Origin: Alphaproteobacteria bacterium
Lineage (GTDB): Bacteria; Pseudomonadota; Alphaproteobacteria; UBA6615
Reading direction: 5' to 3'
DNA length: 64,000 bases
NCBI GenBank assembly: GCA_021774575.1
Contig: JAJFIX010000009.1
Span: 62,001-126,000 of the forward strand
Shown: positions 16,919 to 25,915 of the stretch, piece by piece
Layout: each line of letters begins with the position of its first letter
Numbering within the stretch: the first letter of the stretch is position 1
Made by a program: the position numbers and the translations under genes
Notes under the pieces: model-generated
Databases searched by the model: none
What the model saw: the letters and a program-made list of their open reading frames with translations, nothing else
What the model was told of the DNA's origin: nothing

Positions 16919-17629
16919 ATGAATAAAATTTCTATTTTTTCGTGGTTTTGTAGTTTGCTGGTTGCCCTGCTTCTTGTCTCCGTTGGTTCATCCGGTTCAG
17001 CGGTGGCGCAGGCCACGAACGATCATGTCTGGCGGTTTGCAATTGTCGTTGGCGATGTGCGGGCCCGGCCGCTGTTCGGCAGTTCACGGCACGACTGGCA
17101 GTCGGTTATCAATGGTGACCGGGTGGGCGCCGGGTCGCGAATAGAGACCGGTGACAGCAGTCATGCATTAATTACCAATGGCCGCGATAGCCTGACCCTT
17201 GACGCAAACACCATGCTGACCTTGCCGGCAATAGGTGAGAATGGCATCGTTGTGATACGCCAGCGTAGCGGGACGGTTTCCTATGACGTGGGGACGCGGA
17301 GCAGGCAATCCTCCAGCAATTTTTTTACTGGAGACCAGCCGCGTCAGGAATTCCAAATTCGCACGCCTTTTCTCGCCACTTTGGTTAAAGGCACACGGTT
17401 TGTCGTCACCGTCGGCGAAAATGAAGAAATATTCGAGGTCAGCGAAGGTGTCGTTGGAATAACCGATTTCGCCACGGCCCGGGTTACCGATATTATTCCC
17501 CGGCAAATCGCCACAAAAACCGCAGGCACCGCACTTGACGTCGATGTTGTCCGTCGCCGCCGGTTGATTAGGGACGAGGTCTTAGGCGTACGGGTAGAGG
17601 CGGATATTCGTTTGCCGCAAGATTATTAG
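16919..17629 (+). CDS. Exported FecR-domain protein
   Basis: 236-residue secreted protein with a signal peptide (MNKISIFSWFCSLLVALLLVSVGSSGSAVAQA) and a FecR domain. DRVGAGSRIETGDSSHALITNGRDSLTLDANTMLTL is the typical start of that domain, continuing through VSYDVGTRS, FQIRTPFLATLVKGTRFVV and VSEGVVGITD. Unlike true FecR anti-sigma regulators, there is no cytoplasmic N-terminal region and no adjacent sigma factor or TonB receptor. It is therefore a periplasmic or envelope-associated stand-alone FecR domain. The ATG at 16919 is preferred over the track's TTG at 16904. Confidence 0.82.
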   Translation: MNKISIFSWFCSLLVALLLVSVGSSGSAVAQATNDHVWRFAIVVGDVRARPLFGSSRHDWQSVINGDRVGAGSRIETGDSSHALITNGRDSLTLDANTMLTLPAIGENGIVVIRQRSGTVSYDVGTRSRQSSSNFFTGDQPRQEFQIRTPFLATLVKGTRFVVTVGENEEIFEVSEGVVGITDFATARVTDIIPRQIATKTAGTALDVDVVRRRRLIRDEVLGVRVEADIRLPQDY

Positions 17630-17641
17630 CATCTCGCAATT

Positions 17642-17668
17642 TGGGCGGTCGCCCTGCCGTTCATTTTT
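17642..17668. terminator. Weak candidate terminator between fecR-like and merF-like genes
   Basis: A short GC-rich inverted sequence GGGCG-GT-CGCCC followed after eight bases by ATTTTTTTAC, between two converging genes. The loop is only two bases, so the stem may be distorted; the T-run overlaps the 3' end of the merF-like gene. Confidence 0.3.
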
Positions 17669-17855
17669 TTACGATTACTGCGTAACCAGTTATGGCGACA
17701 AAAATGATCAAGACCGGCAGTAATATTATGTCCTGCCATCCAATAAATGCCGCCAGCCCAATGGCGCCAAGAAGAATGACCAGGACGGGTGTAAAGCAGC
17801 ACAGCGCGGCGAGGATGGTTCCGATAAGTCCGAGCTTGAACAATCGTGTTTTCAT
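17661..17855 (-). CDS. MerF-like small membrane protein
   Basis: 64-residue protein with two membrane helices and the vicinal-cysteine motif ALCCFTPVLVILLGAIGL, which is the signature of the MerF/MerT-type mercury transporters. It is shorter than classical MerF (about 80 residues) and lacks the second, C-terminal cysteine pair. The track begins 41 residues upstream inside hldE; the MKTRLFKLG start at 17855 matches the family. It lies 10 bases after hldE and could be co-transcribed. No merR, merA or merP is near, so a mercury role is uncertain; general metal or thiol transport is possible. Confidence 0.75.
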   Translation of the reverse strand: MKTRLFKLGLIGTILAALCCFTPVLVILLGAIGLAAFIGWQDIILLPVLIIFVAITGYAVIVKK

Positions 17856-17865
17856 GAAGGCGGTG

Positions 17866-19323
17866 CTATTTCGCCATCCGCGCAATGGCGGCTGTTGTGG
17901 AGTGACCGGGTTCCAGTTCTGCCAGCACGACGGCGCCGCCATAGCTTTCGACAAACGTTGCTCCGACGACGGTTTCAACTGAATAGTCGGCGCCTTTTAT
18001 TAAGGTGTCGGGACGAATGCGCCGGATCAGCGCTTCCGGCGTTTCCTCGCCAAACAGGGTGACGGCATCGACATCGGCCAATGATGCGATCACCCGGGCC
18101 CGGGCGTTTTCGTCCTGAACCGGTCGGCCGGGCCCCTTTAATTTACGCACCGAGGCGTCGGTGTTGAGGGCGACGATTAACCGATCACAGGTCGCCGCCG
18201 CCTGTTCCATCAGCGAGACATGGCCGGGATGAACGACATCAAAACAGCCATTGGTAAATCCGATGCGCAAACCCTGGCGGCGCCACTGGGCGACCTGCCC
18301 ATCTAGGGCCGAATCGGCCTTGACCTTTGTCGATTGGGTACGCGCCGCGACAAGGTTCATTTGTTCGCGCAGTTCATGAATATCGGTTGTCGCGGTGCCG
18401 ACCTTGCCTACGACGACGCCGGCGGCGCTATTGGCAAGTTCTATCGCGCGGGCCAGTGGAAGGCCGCTGGCTAAAGATGCTGCAGTAACTGCAACCACCG
18501 TGTCGCCAGCGCCCGAGACATCGAAGACTTCACGGGCCATCGTGGCGAGGGTTATTGGTTCGCTATCGCCCGGCACCAAGGTCATGCCGTCGGGGCCGCG
18601 GGTCGCGAGCACCGCGCCGATGCCACATCCTTCAATAAGGGCGCGGGCGGCGGCGACAATATCGGCGGTGCCGCCGGTTTTCATGTCCGACGCGTCCTGC
18701 AATTCCTTACGATTTGGCGTAAGCAATGTCGCCCCTTCGTAGCGGCTATAGTCGCGCCCAACCGGGTCGACGAGGACCGGCACGCCCTTTGCCTTTGCGT
18801 GGGCAATGATGTGGGCCAGAACAGATGATGTGAGCACGCCCTTGCCGTAATCTGAGAGAATGACCGCGTCGCACGCATCGATGGCTGCTGTCGCCGCCCG
18901 GCAGACTTTATCCTGTAGTGCAGGCGATAAGGGTGAGCTGTCTTCGGCGTCGGTGCGGAGCAATTGCTGACCACCGGCGACATATCGGCATTTAACCGAG
19001 GTCGGGCGCGCCGTGTCGGTGATCAAATCGATTTGTGCACCGGCCTCACGTTCGGCAAGGCGGGCAATTTCCTCGCCGGGTAAATCTTTGCCGATGACCG
19101 CAACAATATGTGCCCGAGCACCGAGTGAGGCGATATTACGCAATACATTGCCGACACCGCCGAGCATCACCGTCTCGCCGCCGATGCGCAGCACCGGAAT
19201 CGGTGCTTCAGGCGAAATACGTTCGACGGAACCGTGAATGAACCGGTCAAGCATGATGTCGCCAATGCAGGCAACCCGCGCGTGGGTTAATGCGTCGAAA
19301 TGGGTGTCGATGAATTCATCCAT
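17866..19323 (-). CDS. hldE: Bifunctional heptose kinase / heptose-1-phosphate adenylyltransferase HldE
   Basis: 485-residue bifunctional enzyme making ADP-heptose for lipopolysaccharide inner core. The N-terminal PfkB/ribokinase-like domain (about residues 1-320) includes VERISPEAPIPVLRI and the catalytic VFDVSGAGDTVVAV. The C-terminal cytidylyltransferase-like domain (about 345-485) contains GFTNGCFDVVHPGHVSLM, with the HxGH nucleotidyl-transfer motif. Other hld genes are not in this window. It lies 50 bases downstream of regA on the same strand, so it could be read with that unit. Confidence 0.97.
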   Translation of the reverse strand: MDEFIDTHFDALTHARVACIGDIMLDRFIHGSVERISPEAPIPVLRIGGETVMLGGVGNVLRNIASLGARAHIVAVIGKDLPGEEIARLAEREAGAQIDLITDTARPTSVKCRYVAGGQQLLRTDAEDSSPLSPALQDKVCRAATAAIDACDAVILSDYGKGVLTSSVLAHIIAHAKAKGVPVLVDPVGRDYSRYEGATLLTPNRKELQDASDMKTGGTADIVAAARALIEGCGIGAVLATRGPDGMTLVPGDSEPITLATMAREVFDVSGAGDTVVAVTAASLASGLPLARAIELANSAAGVVVGKVGTATTDIHELREQMNLVAARTQSTKVKADSALDGQVAQWRRQGLRIGFTNGCFDVVHPGHVSLMEQAAATCDRLIVALNTDASVRKLKGPGRPVQDENARARVIASLADVDAVTLFGEETPEALIRRIRPDTLIKGADYSVETVVGATFVESYGGAVVLAELEPGHSTTAAIARMAK

Positions 19324-19373
19324 TAAATCATCCAGGGGCCAGTTGTTCTCAAGCGGGGTTGGTGCTCGATCTC

Positions 19374-19958
19374 TTACTCTCTGGGCGCATGTTTTGCCAG
19401 GATGCGCTGCAATGTACGCCGGTGCATTTTAAGGCGCCGCGCCGTTTCTGAGACATTGCGATCGCATTGCTCGAACACACGTTGGATATGTTCCCATCGC
19501 ACTCGGTCGGCCGACATTGGCCGTTCCGGCGGTTGGGGTAGCGGCCGACAATGGCTGAGTAACGCCGCTGCCACCGCATCGGCATCGACGGGTTTGGGCA
19601 AATAGTCGATGGCGCCCGCCTTTACTGCCGCGACCGCCGTGGCGATATTGCCATAGCCGGTGAGCAGAATGACCCGCATTTGCGGGCGCAATTCGCGCAG
19701 GCGTTGGACCAGGTCAACGCCGTTGCCGTCACCCAGGCGCAAATCGACCACGGCATAGGCCGGTGGATGGGGCTGGGCCAGGGCGTAGCCTTCGGCAACG
19801 CTTTCGGCCGTGGTCACAATGAAGCCACGCCGCTCCATTGCCTTGGCCAGCTGGTCGCGCAAATTCTTTTCGTCATCGACGATAAGCAGCGTCTTGCCTT
19901 CGGGCTCTTTGTCGTCGCCCGTCGCCGCTTCATTCGTCGTGATCGGGCCGTCGGTCAT
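19374..19958 (-). CDS. regA: ActR/RegA (PrrA) family redox response regulator
   Basis: 194-residue global redox response regulator. The receiver domain has the phospho-acceptor aspartate in YAVVDLRLGDGNG, LLTGYG, and the lysine in YLPKPVD. The C-terminal Fis-type helix-turn-helix is nearly invariant in the family (CDRNVSETARRLKMHRRTLQRILAK). Homologues control respiration, nitrogen and carbon fixation genes in response to quinone redox state. The cognate kinase gene lies directly upstream (36 bases). Confidence 0.95.
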   Translation of the reverse strand: MTDGPITTNEAATGDDKEPEGKTLLIVDDEKNLRDQLAKAMERRGFIVTTAESVAEGYALAQPHPPAYAVVDLRLGDGNGVDLVQRLRELRPQMRVILLTGYGNIATAVAAVKAGAIDYLPKPVDADAVAAALLSHCRPLPQPPERPMSADRVRWEHIQRVFEQCDRNVSETARRLKMHRRTLQRILAKHAPRE

Positions 19959-19994
19959 GGCGCCGGTTTCCCTTTTAATACCAACTTGGCTTCG

Positions 19995-21335
19995 TCAGCT
20001 CTTCATATACTCTAATTGGCGTCGCCGCCAAACCAGTTCGATCCGGGCCCCGCCACTCGGCTGGTTGTCGAATTTTAGCGCCGCACCAGTTTGCTCAAGC
20101 AATGTTTGGGCAATGAATAGGCCTAGCCCCATATGTTCACCGGTTTCTGTGCGGGTTGAAATATAGGGCTCGCCGATGCGATCCAACAATTGCGGTGCAA
20201 ACCCGGGGCCGTCATCCTGGACATTGATCTTGATAGCGGTGTCATTCCAATACAGGTCAATTTTTACCTCCCGCGCGGCAAATTGGGCGGCATTCTTTAT
20301 GATGTTGCCCAGCCCGTGCAGAAATTCAGGACTTCGGATGACTTGCGGCTCGATGCTGTCGGCTTCTCCGCTCGCTTCCAAACGGATCGTCGATAAGGGA
20401 CTATCGTTGCCGATGATCGCGGCATCAATGAGCGCACTAAGTGGCATGACTGAAAAAGGGTCGTCGGCGTCGAAATCTTTGCTGCTGCCGAGATCGGCCA
20501 GAATATCGCGACAACGCTCAATTTCCGCCTGCAGTATATCAATGTCGCCGCCCAATGTTTTCATGACCTCTTCATCCAAGGCGAGTTCTTTTATCGTAAC
20601 CGCGATGGTCGCCAGGGGTGATCCCAGCTCGTGCGCGGCAGCGGCAGCCAGCGCACCAACAGCGGCATTCCGCTGTTCGCGGGTCAGGGCCAAATGTGCC
20701 GCGTCGAGGGCGTCTTGCATGCGCTGACCTTCGAGGGTGATCGATCCGACATAGGCCGAAATGAACAATGTAGAAAGAATAACTGCTGTCCAAATACCCA
20801 AAATATAGATCCGCGGCAGAATGAGCGTTTCCGCCCCCCAGGGTAATGGCCAATGGAATAGGGCAATGACCGACGCCGAGATGACTGCCAACAGGGCCAG
20901 GCCCGATGTCGCCCGGCGCGGCAGCATGGTCGCCGACACAGTAACCGGTGCCAGGACCAACACGGCAAATGGATTGGCCAGACCGCCGGTAAAATAAAGC
21001 AGGGCCGACAGTTGCAATATATCGAAGGCGAGATAGCCGGTGGCCTCGCCATCGCGCAGCCTGCCGGCGCGTGGCCGTCGCGCCATCACCATGATGTTGA
21101 GAAGTACCGACGCCGAGATAACGCCGAGGGTCGGCCAAATCGGCAAGGTGTAACCAAGCAGAAAATAGATCACCAGAAGCGACGAAATTTGCCCGCCGAT
21201 TGCCATCCAACGGATCAAGTATAGGGTGCGATGGGGAACACGCCGGTAACCGCCACGCCGCATTCCCGTTTCCGGATCGATCCAGGGCCATGGCCGCGCC
21301 GGTTTGGGTTTTGTCGAAAGATCTGTGTTGGTCAT
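19995..21335 (-). CDS. regB: RegB/ActS (PrrB) family redox sensor histidine kinase
   Basis: 446-residue membrane kinase partner of RegA. About six N-terminal helices include the quinone-sensing GGLANPF motif (GGXXNPF). The H-box AAAHELGSPLATIAV follows, then a cysteine in IERCRDIL at the position expected for the redox-box cysteine, and a C-terminal ATPase domain (DDGPGFAPQLLDRIGEPYISTR). The start at MTNTDLS (21335) is chosen because the track's extra 46 residues lie in the leader that holds a tandem repeat. Transcribed divergently from dapD. Confidence 0.94.
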   Translation of the reverse strand: MTNTDLSTKPKPARPWPWIDPETGMRRGGYRRVPHRTLYLIRWMAIGGQISSLLVIYFLLGYTLPIWPTLGVISASVLLNIMVMARRPRAGRLRDGEATGYLAFDILQLSALLYFTGGLANPFAVLVLAPVTVSATMLPRRATSGLALLAVISASVIALFHWPLPWGAETLILPRIYILGIWTAVILSTLFISAYVGSITLEGQRMQDALDAAHLALTREQRNAAVGALAAAAAHELGSPLATIAVTIKELALDEEVMKTLGGDIDILQAEIERCRDILADLGSSKDFDADDPFSVMPLSALIDAAIIGNDSPLSTIRLEASGEADSIEPQVIRSPEFLHGLGNIIKNAAQFAAREVKIDLYWNDTAIKINVQDDGPGFAPQLLDRIGEPYISTRTETGEHMGLGLFIAQTLLEQTGAALKFDNQPSGGARIELVWRRRQLEYMKS

Positions 21336-21343
21336 TGGCCCAT

Positions 21344-21377
21344 CATAACGGTGTTTTTGCCATAACGGTGTTTTTGC
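21344..21377. repeat. Perfect 17-bp tandem duplication in the regB/dapD divergent region
   Basis: CATAACGGTGTTTTTGC is present twice with no spacer, ending 9 bases upstream of the regB start codon (reading on the minus strand). It covers the ribosome-binding/leader region of regB and could be an operator pair or a recent slippage duplication. Confidence 0.85.
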
Positions 21378-21491
21378 GTCGGCGAAATCGACGACTCGCG
21401 GCGGTGAAGCTGACTGCCTAATTGACAGATCGTGGCGCGGTCGCCATCTTGCGCGAGACTTTCCAATTGGCAACCAGAGATCAAAAACCCC

Positions 21492-22358
21492 ATGTCTGCA
21501 GACACGAACTTGACCCAGCTTCAGTCGATTATCGAAACCGCTTGGCAGGACCGCGACACTATCGGTTCGGCGACCACCGGCGAAATCCGCGATGCGGTGA
21601 CCGAGGCTTTGCGCCTGCTTGACGCCGGAGAGGCGCGGGTGGCGGAAAAACAGAACGGCGAATGGGTGGTCAATCAGTGGCTCAAAATTGCCGTTTTGCT
21701 CTCTTTCCGTCTCAACGACATGGAGATCATGGAAGGTGGGCCAACTATGGGCGGTGCCGCCGCAAATTGGTGGGATAAGGTGCCGTCAAAATTTGCCGGT
21801 TGGGACGCCGCGCGATTTGGCGAGGCGGGGTTTCGTGCCGTACCCAATTGTGTGGTGCGTCATTCAGCCTATATCGCCCCTGGGGTCGTGCTGATGCCGA
21901 GTTTTGTCAATTTGGGCGCCTATGTCGATAGTGGGACGATGGTTGATACCTGGGCGACAGTTGGGTCCTGCGCGCAAATCGGGCGCAACGTTCATATCTC
22001 GGGCGGTGCGGGAATTGGTGGGGTGCTTGAGCCTTTGCAGGCGGGCCCGGTCATCATTGAAGATAATTGTTTCATCGGCGCGCGCTCAGAAGTCGCCGAG
22101 GGTGTGGTGGTCGAAGAGGGCGCCGTCTTGTCGATGGGGGTCTTTCTCGGTGCGTCGACAAAAATTATCGACCGGGCAACCGGTGAAATTCGTGTTGGCC
22201 GAGTACCTGCCTATTCGGTCGTTGTTCCCGGCACCCTACCGGGGCGAGCCATGGAAAACGGCGAACCGGGCCCAGGTCTCTATTGCGCGGTGATCGTCAA
22301 GCGCGTTGACGCGCAAACCCGTTCGAAAACGTCGATCAACGACCTCCTGCGCGACTAA
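21492..22358 (+). CDS. dapD: 2,3,4,5-tetrahydropyridine-2,6-dicarboxylate N-succinyltransferase
   Basis: 288-residue trimeric left-handed beta-helix enzyme using succinyl-CoA in the succinylase branch of lysine/diaminopimelate synthesis. An N-terminal helical domain ([18 protein letters not shown]) precedes hexapeptide repeats such as [33 protein letters not shown]. The start at [11 protein letters not shown] (21492) fits the family; the track's 20 extra residues do not. The stop overlaps the dapE start (TAATG), so they are coupled. Confidence 0.96.
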   Translation: MSADTNLTQLQSIIETAWQDRDTIGSATTGEIRDAVTEALRLLDAGEARVAEKQNGEWVVNQWLKIAVLLSFRLNDMEIMEGGPTMGGAAANWWDKVPSKFAGWDAARFGEAGFRAVPNCVVRHSAYIAPGVVLMPSFVNLGAYVDSGTMVDTWATVGSCAQIGRNVHISGGAGIGGVLEPLQAGPVIIEDNCFIGARSEVAEGVVVEEGAVLSMGVFLGASTKIIDRATGEIRVGRVPAYSVVVPGTLPGRAMENGEPGPGLYCAVIVKRVDAQTRSKTSINDLLRD

Positions 22359-23545
22359 TGACAGATCAACTCCCTTTGGACCCTATCGCCCTTTCCCAAG
22401 CGTTGATCCGCTGTCCGAGTGTGACGCCGGTCGAAGGTGGCACCTTGGACGTATTGGTCGGTGCGCTTGAGCCCCTCGGTTTTACCTGCCATCGGTTGAA
22501 ATTTAGTGCCGAGGATACGCCGGATATAGAAAATCTCTACGCAAGAATTGGCAACGGTGAGCCGAATTTTTGCTTTGCCGGTCACGTCGACGTGGTGCCG
22601 GTGGGGTCTGGCGCAGCGTGGACCGTCGACCCCTTCGGCGGTGAGATTAAGCAAGACCGGCTGTTCGGCCGGGGAGCGGCCGATATGAAAAGCGCCGTTG
22701 CCGCTTTTGTCGCCGCCGCCGCCGCTTATCTGGAAAAAAATGGCCCGCCAGCGGGCTCGATCAGTCTGCTGATCACCGGCGATGAGGAAGGGCCAGCGGT
22801 AAACGGCACAAAAAAAATGCTCGAATGGGCTGCCGAGCAGGGTGAGGTATTCGATGCCTGCCTCGTTGGCGAGCCGACATCACCGGAAACACTGGGGGAG
22901 ATGATTAAAATCGGACGGCGGGGCAGTATCATTTGCCGGCTGACGGTAACCGGTATCCAGGGACATACGGCCTACCCCCATCTTGCCGACAATCCAGTTC
23001 ATAAATTAATCGCCGTACTTAACGCCCTAACGACAATCCCGCTCGACCAGGGCACCCAGCATTTTCAACCGTCGTCGATCGCCGTTACCAGCGTTGATGT
23101 GGGAAATGCTGCGACCAATGTGACCCCGGAAAAAGCGACGGCGGTCTTTAATGTCCGCTATAGCGACTTACATACATCGGCCTCACTTAGAGACTGGATA
23201 GAGGGGCATATCCGGGCAGTGTTGGGTGAAAATGCAACCGATGTCGAACTCGAGATTGACCTTACCGGGGAAAGTTTTCTCACCCCACCGGGGCCGTTGA
23301 GCGATCTCATTTCCGGTGCGGTGGAGACGGTGACAGGCCGCACACCGGAACTGGGTACGGCGGGCGGAACGTCGGATGCCCGGTTTATCAAGGATTATTG
23401 CCCGGTCGCGGAATTCGGTTTGGTTGGGCGCACGATGCACAAGGTCGACGAGTTCGTCGATATTGCCGATATCACCGCGCTGACCGAGATTTATCGCCTT
23501 GTTATCGAGCGTTACTTCGCTGTGTCGGAGGCATCGTCGCGATAG
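22358..23545 (+). CDS. dapE: Succinyl-diaminopimelate desuccinylase
   Basis: 395-residue M20 zinc hydrolase that removes succinate from N-succinyl-LL-diaminopimelate, two steps after DapD. Metal ligands and catalytic residues are visible in [39 protein letters not shown] and VGEPTS; the late ligand is in [12 protein letters not shown]. The central dimerisation lid domain is also present. It overlaps dapD by one base and truA (opposite strand) by 34 bases at the 3' end. Confidence 0.96.
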   Translation: MTDQLPLDPIALSQALIRCPSVTPVEGGTLDVLVGALEPLGFTCHRLKFSAEDTPDIENLYARIGNGEPNFCFAGHVDVVPVGSGAAWTVDPFGGEIKQDRLFGRGAADMKSAVAAFVAAAAAYLEKNGPPAGSISLLITGDEEGPAVNGTKKMLEWAAEQGEVFDACLVGEPTSPETLGEMIKIGRRGSIICRLTVTGIQGHTAYPHLADNPVHKLIAVLNALTTIPLDQGTQHFQPSSIAVTSVDVGNAATNVTPEKATAVFNVRYSDLHTSASLRDWIEGHIRAVLGENATDVELEIDLTGESFLTPPGPLSDLISGAVETVTGRTPELGTAGGTSDARFIKDYCPVAEFGLVGRTMHKVDEFVDIADITALTEIYRLVIERYFAVSEASSR

Positions 23546-24276
23546 CCGACGCCGATAAGGCAGAGGCCTTGGGGCGGTGCCGTGGGACCCCCGGCGGACC
23601 GGCGTTTGGCGGCTAAAGCCGCCGCGAGATCGGCTTTTCGCCATTTTCCTTCGCCGACCAAGCGCAGGCTGCCGGCAATGTTGCGGACTTGGTGATGCAA
23701 GAAAGAACGGGCCCGCACTTCTATATGAATTTCCTCACCGACTGTCGCGACGGTCAACCGGTCGATGGTTTTCATCGGAGATTTTGCACCGCATTGGGTC
23801 GCCCGGAACGTGGTGAAATCATGACTGCCAACCAGCACTTGCGATGCGTCGCGCATGGCCGTCACGTCAAGCGGAACGGCCACCCACCAAACAAAGTCGC
23901 GTTCGAGCGCCGGCGGCGGTCGGCGGTTAAGAATGCGATATAGATAGGACCGTTGCACGGCCGAAAATCGCGCATGAAATTCATCGTCCACTTCTGTGGC
24001 CGATAAAATCGTGATGGGTTCGTTTTTTAGGAAATGATTGAGCGCATCGCGCACGGTGTCGCTAGTGGTTTCGCGCGGGATATCGAAATGGGCAACCTGC
24101 CCCAAGGCATGGACGCCTGAATCAGTGCGGCCGGCACAGTAAAGTTTGAGCTTTTCGCCAGCAAACGATTGGATGGCGGTTTCAATGGCCGCTTGTACCG
24201 TGGGGCCAGAATCCTGGCGCTGCCACCCGACATAGGGCGTGCCGTCATATTCGATGGTTAGCCGAAACCGGGTCAC
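23512..24276 (-). CDS. truA: tRNA pseudouridine(38-40) synthase TruA
   Basis: 254-residue enzyme isomerising uridines 38-40 of the tRNA anticodon stem-loop. The catalytic aspartate is in [18 protein letters not shown]. Other family segments are [17 protein letters not shown] and [22 protein letters not shown]. Downstream of fmt with a four-base overlap, part of a def-fmt-truA translation block. The C-terminus overlaps the end of dapE by 34 bases in antisense, tolerated at convergent ends. Confidence 0.96.
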   Translation of the reverse strand: MTRFRLTIEYDGTPYVGWQRQDSGPTVQAAIETAIQSFAGEKLKLYCAGRTDSGVHALGQVAHFDIPRETTSDTVRDALNHFLKNEPITILSATEVDDEFHARFSAVQRSYLYRILNRRPPPALERDFVWWVAVPLDVTAMRDASQVLVGSHDFTTFRATQCGAKSPMKTIDRLTVATVGEEIHIEVRARSFLHHQVRNIAGSLRLVGEGKWRKADLAAALAAKRRSAGGPTAPPQGLCLIGVGYRDDASDTAK

Positions 24277-25196
24277 GCTAGCACCGTAGCTGGGGTAATC
24301 GGGTGCCCGCGCAGGAACTCGGCGGCGGCCAACGGACCTTTTCCCGGTCGTTGCAGGCGATCTAAAATGAGCACACCATCGCCGCAGGCAATGGTTATTT
24401 TTGGGTCGAGAACGGTGCCCGGGTCGACTTTTGTGTCGGTTTCGGGGCCCAGGTGAGCGGCGAGAATTTTGATCTTCTCGCCCTCATGCTCGAACCATGT
24501 GCCCGGCCATGGAGTGAAGGCACGGATTTTGCGATCCAGTTCGACCGCCGAAACCGTCCAGTCCAACCGCCCTTCGCCGCGATCGAGTTTCGCCGCGTAG
24601 GTCATACCCTCGGCCGATTGGGCCGATGGTGTTAGCCGTTTATCCTCGATATCTGCTAAAGCGCCGACGATCATTTCCGCGCCGAGTACCGCCAGGCTAT
24701 CATGGAGATCACCGGCGGTCGTTGTCGGGCCAATTGGTACTGAGCGCTTAAGAAGCTCTGGGCCGGTATCGAGACCTTCGTCCATGACCATGATGGTGAT
24801 GCCCGTCTGCGTGTCGCCAGCCAGAATAGCGCGTTGGATGGGGGCGGCGCCACGCCAGCGGGGCAGCAGGGAGGCGTGAATGTTCAGGCAGCCGCGTGCC
24901 GGTGCTTCAAGAATGGCGGCGGGCAGAATAAGGCCGTAGGCAACGACGATACCGGCATCGCATTTAAGATCGGCAAACGCGGTTTGCACGGTTTTATCTT
25001 TGAGGCTAGTTGGGGTACGCACATCGAGCCCCCGTCTATGGGCGGCTTGATGTATCGGCGAGAGGCGGAGTTTTTGCCCACGGGCAGCCTTTCGCGGCGG
25101 CTGGGTATAGACGGCGGCGATATCGTGCCCGGCGTCGAGCAGGGCCTCTAGGGCCGGGCAGGAAAAATCCGGTGTGCCAAAGAATGCCAGGCGCAA
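24273..25196 (-). CDS. fmt: Methionyl-tRNA formyltransferase
   Basis: 307-residue enzyme formylating initiator Met-tRNA with 10-formyl-THF. Diagnostic sequences: [20 protein letters not shown], the catalytic [20 protein letters not shown], and [21 protein letters not shown]-terminal OB-fold domain covers about residues 205-300. It follows def by 39 bases and overlaps truA by four, the common def-fmt-truA arrangement. Confidence 0.97.
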   Translation of the reverse strand: MRLAFFGTPDFSCPALEALLDAGHDIAAVYTQPPRKAARGQKLRLSPIHQAAHRRGLDVRTPTSLKDKTVQTAFADLKCDAGIVVAYGLILPAAILEAPARGCLNIHASLLPRWRGAAPIQRAILAGDTQTGITIMVMDEGLDTGPELLKRSVPIGPTTTAGDLHDSLAVLGAEMIVGALADIEDKRLTPSAQSAEGMTYAAKLDRGEGRLDWTVSAVELDRKIRAFTPWPGTWFEHEGEKIKILAAHLGPETDTKVDPGTVLDPKITIACGDGVLILDRLQRPGKGPLAAAEFLRGHPITPATVLA

Positions 25197-25235
25197 AATA
25201 TGTCTCCTAGGTGAGCAAGAAGGTCGAATTTGGCG

Positions 25236-25763
25236 TCAAGCGACGGTTTCGGCCTGAAGTTGCCGTTTGGTCTTTTTCATTTTGCGCAGGATCATATTCC
25301 GCTTCAAGGATGTCAAATGATCGACAAAAAGCAGCCCGTCTAGATGATCAATTTCGTGCTGCAAACAGGTCGCCAGCAAGCCTTCGGCCCGCAATTCTCG
25401 CAGAACGCTATGTTCGTCAAGATAGGCAACCCGCACCCATTCGGGTCGCGCGACGTCACTATATTGATCGGGAAAGCTAAGACAGCCTTCTTCATATTTT
25501 ACCGCATTATCGGCGGCTTCGAGAATATACGGGTCAGCCATTTTATAGGGCCGTGGGTCTTCGCCCTCGCGCGCAACATCGGTCACAATGACCCTGATAT
25601 CTGCTCCGACCTGGGGGGCCGATAGGCCGATGCCGGGCGCTGCATACATAGTTTCCAGCATGTCGTCCATCAGCTGCCGGGTTTTTTCCCCAACCGAGTT
25701 GACTGACATGCAAACTCGTTTCAGTCGGGGGTCGGGGGCGAGGATAATTTTAAGTTTGGGCAT
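25236..25763 (-). CDS. def: Peptide deformylase
   Basis: 175-residue metalloenzyme removing the N-formyl group from nascent proteins. All three motifs are present: GIGLSAPQVG (motif 1), EEGCLSFPD (motif 2, metal cysteine) and QHEIDHLDGLLF (motif 3, HEXXH). The track's TTG start at 25805 adds 14 unusual residues; MPKLKIILAPD at 25763 is the family start, although no strong ribosome site precedes it. First gene of def-fmt-truA. Confidence 0.96.
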   Translation of the reverse strand: MPKLKIILAPDPRLKRVCMSVNSVGEKTRQLMDDMLETMYAAPGIGLSAPQVGADIRVIVTDVAREGEDPRPYKMADPYILEAADNAVKYEEGCLSFPDQYSDVARPEWVRVAYLDEHSVLRELRAEGLLATCLQHEIDHLDGLLFVDHLTSLKRNMILRKMKKTKRQLQAETVA

Positions 25764-25915
25764 AGGGTGCGGTTCGAATTTTATATTGCGGGAAACTCGG
25801 GCCAACTAGGTATGGTCTAACAGCTGCAAGGTCAAGCAGTGGTCGATTATCGACGACAGGCAAAACGCGAAAATGACGGCTGATGATATCAATTGTCTAA
25901 GATGAGGAAATCGAA

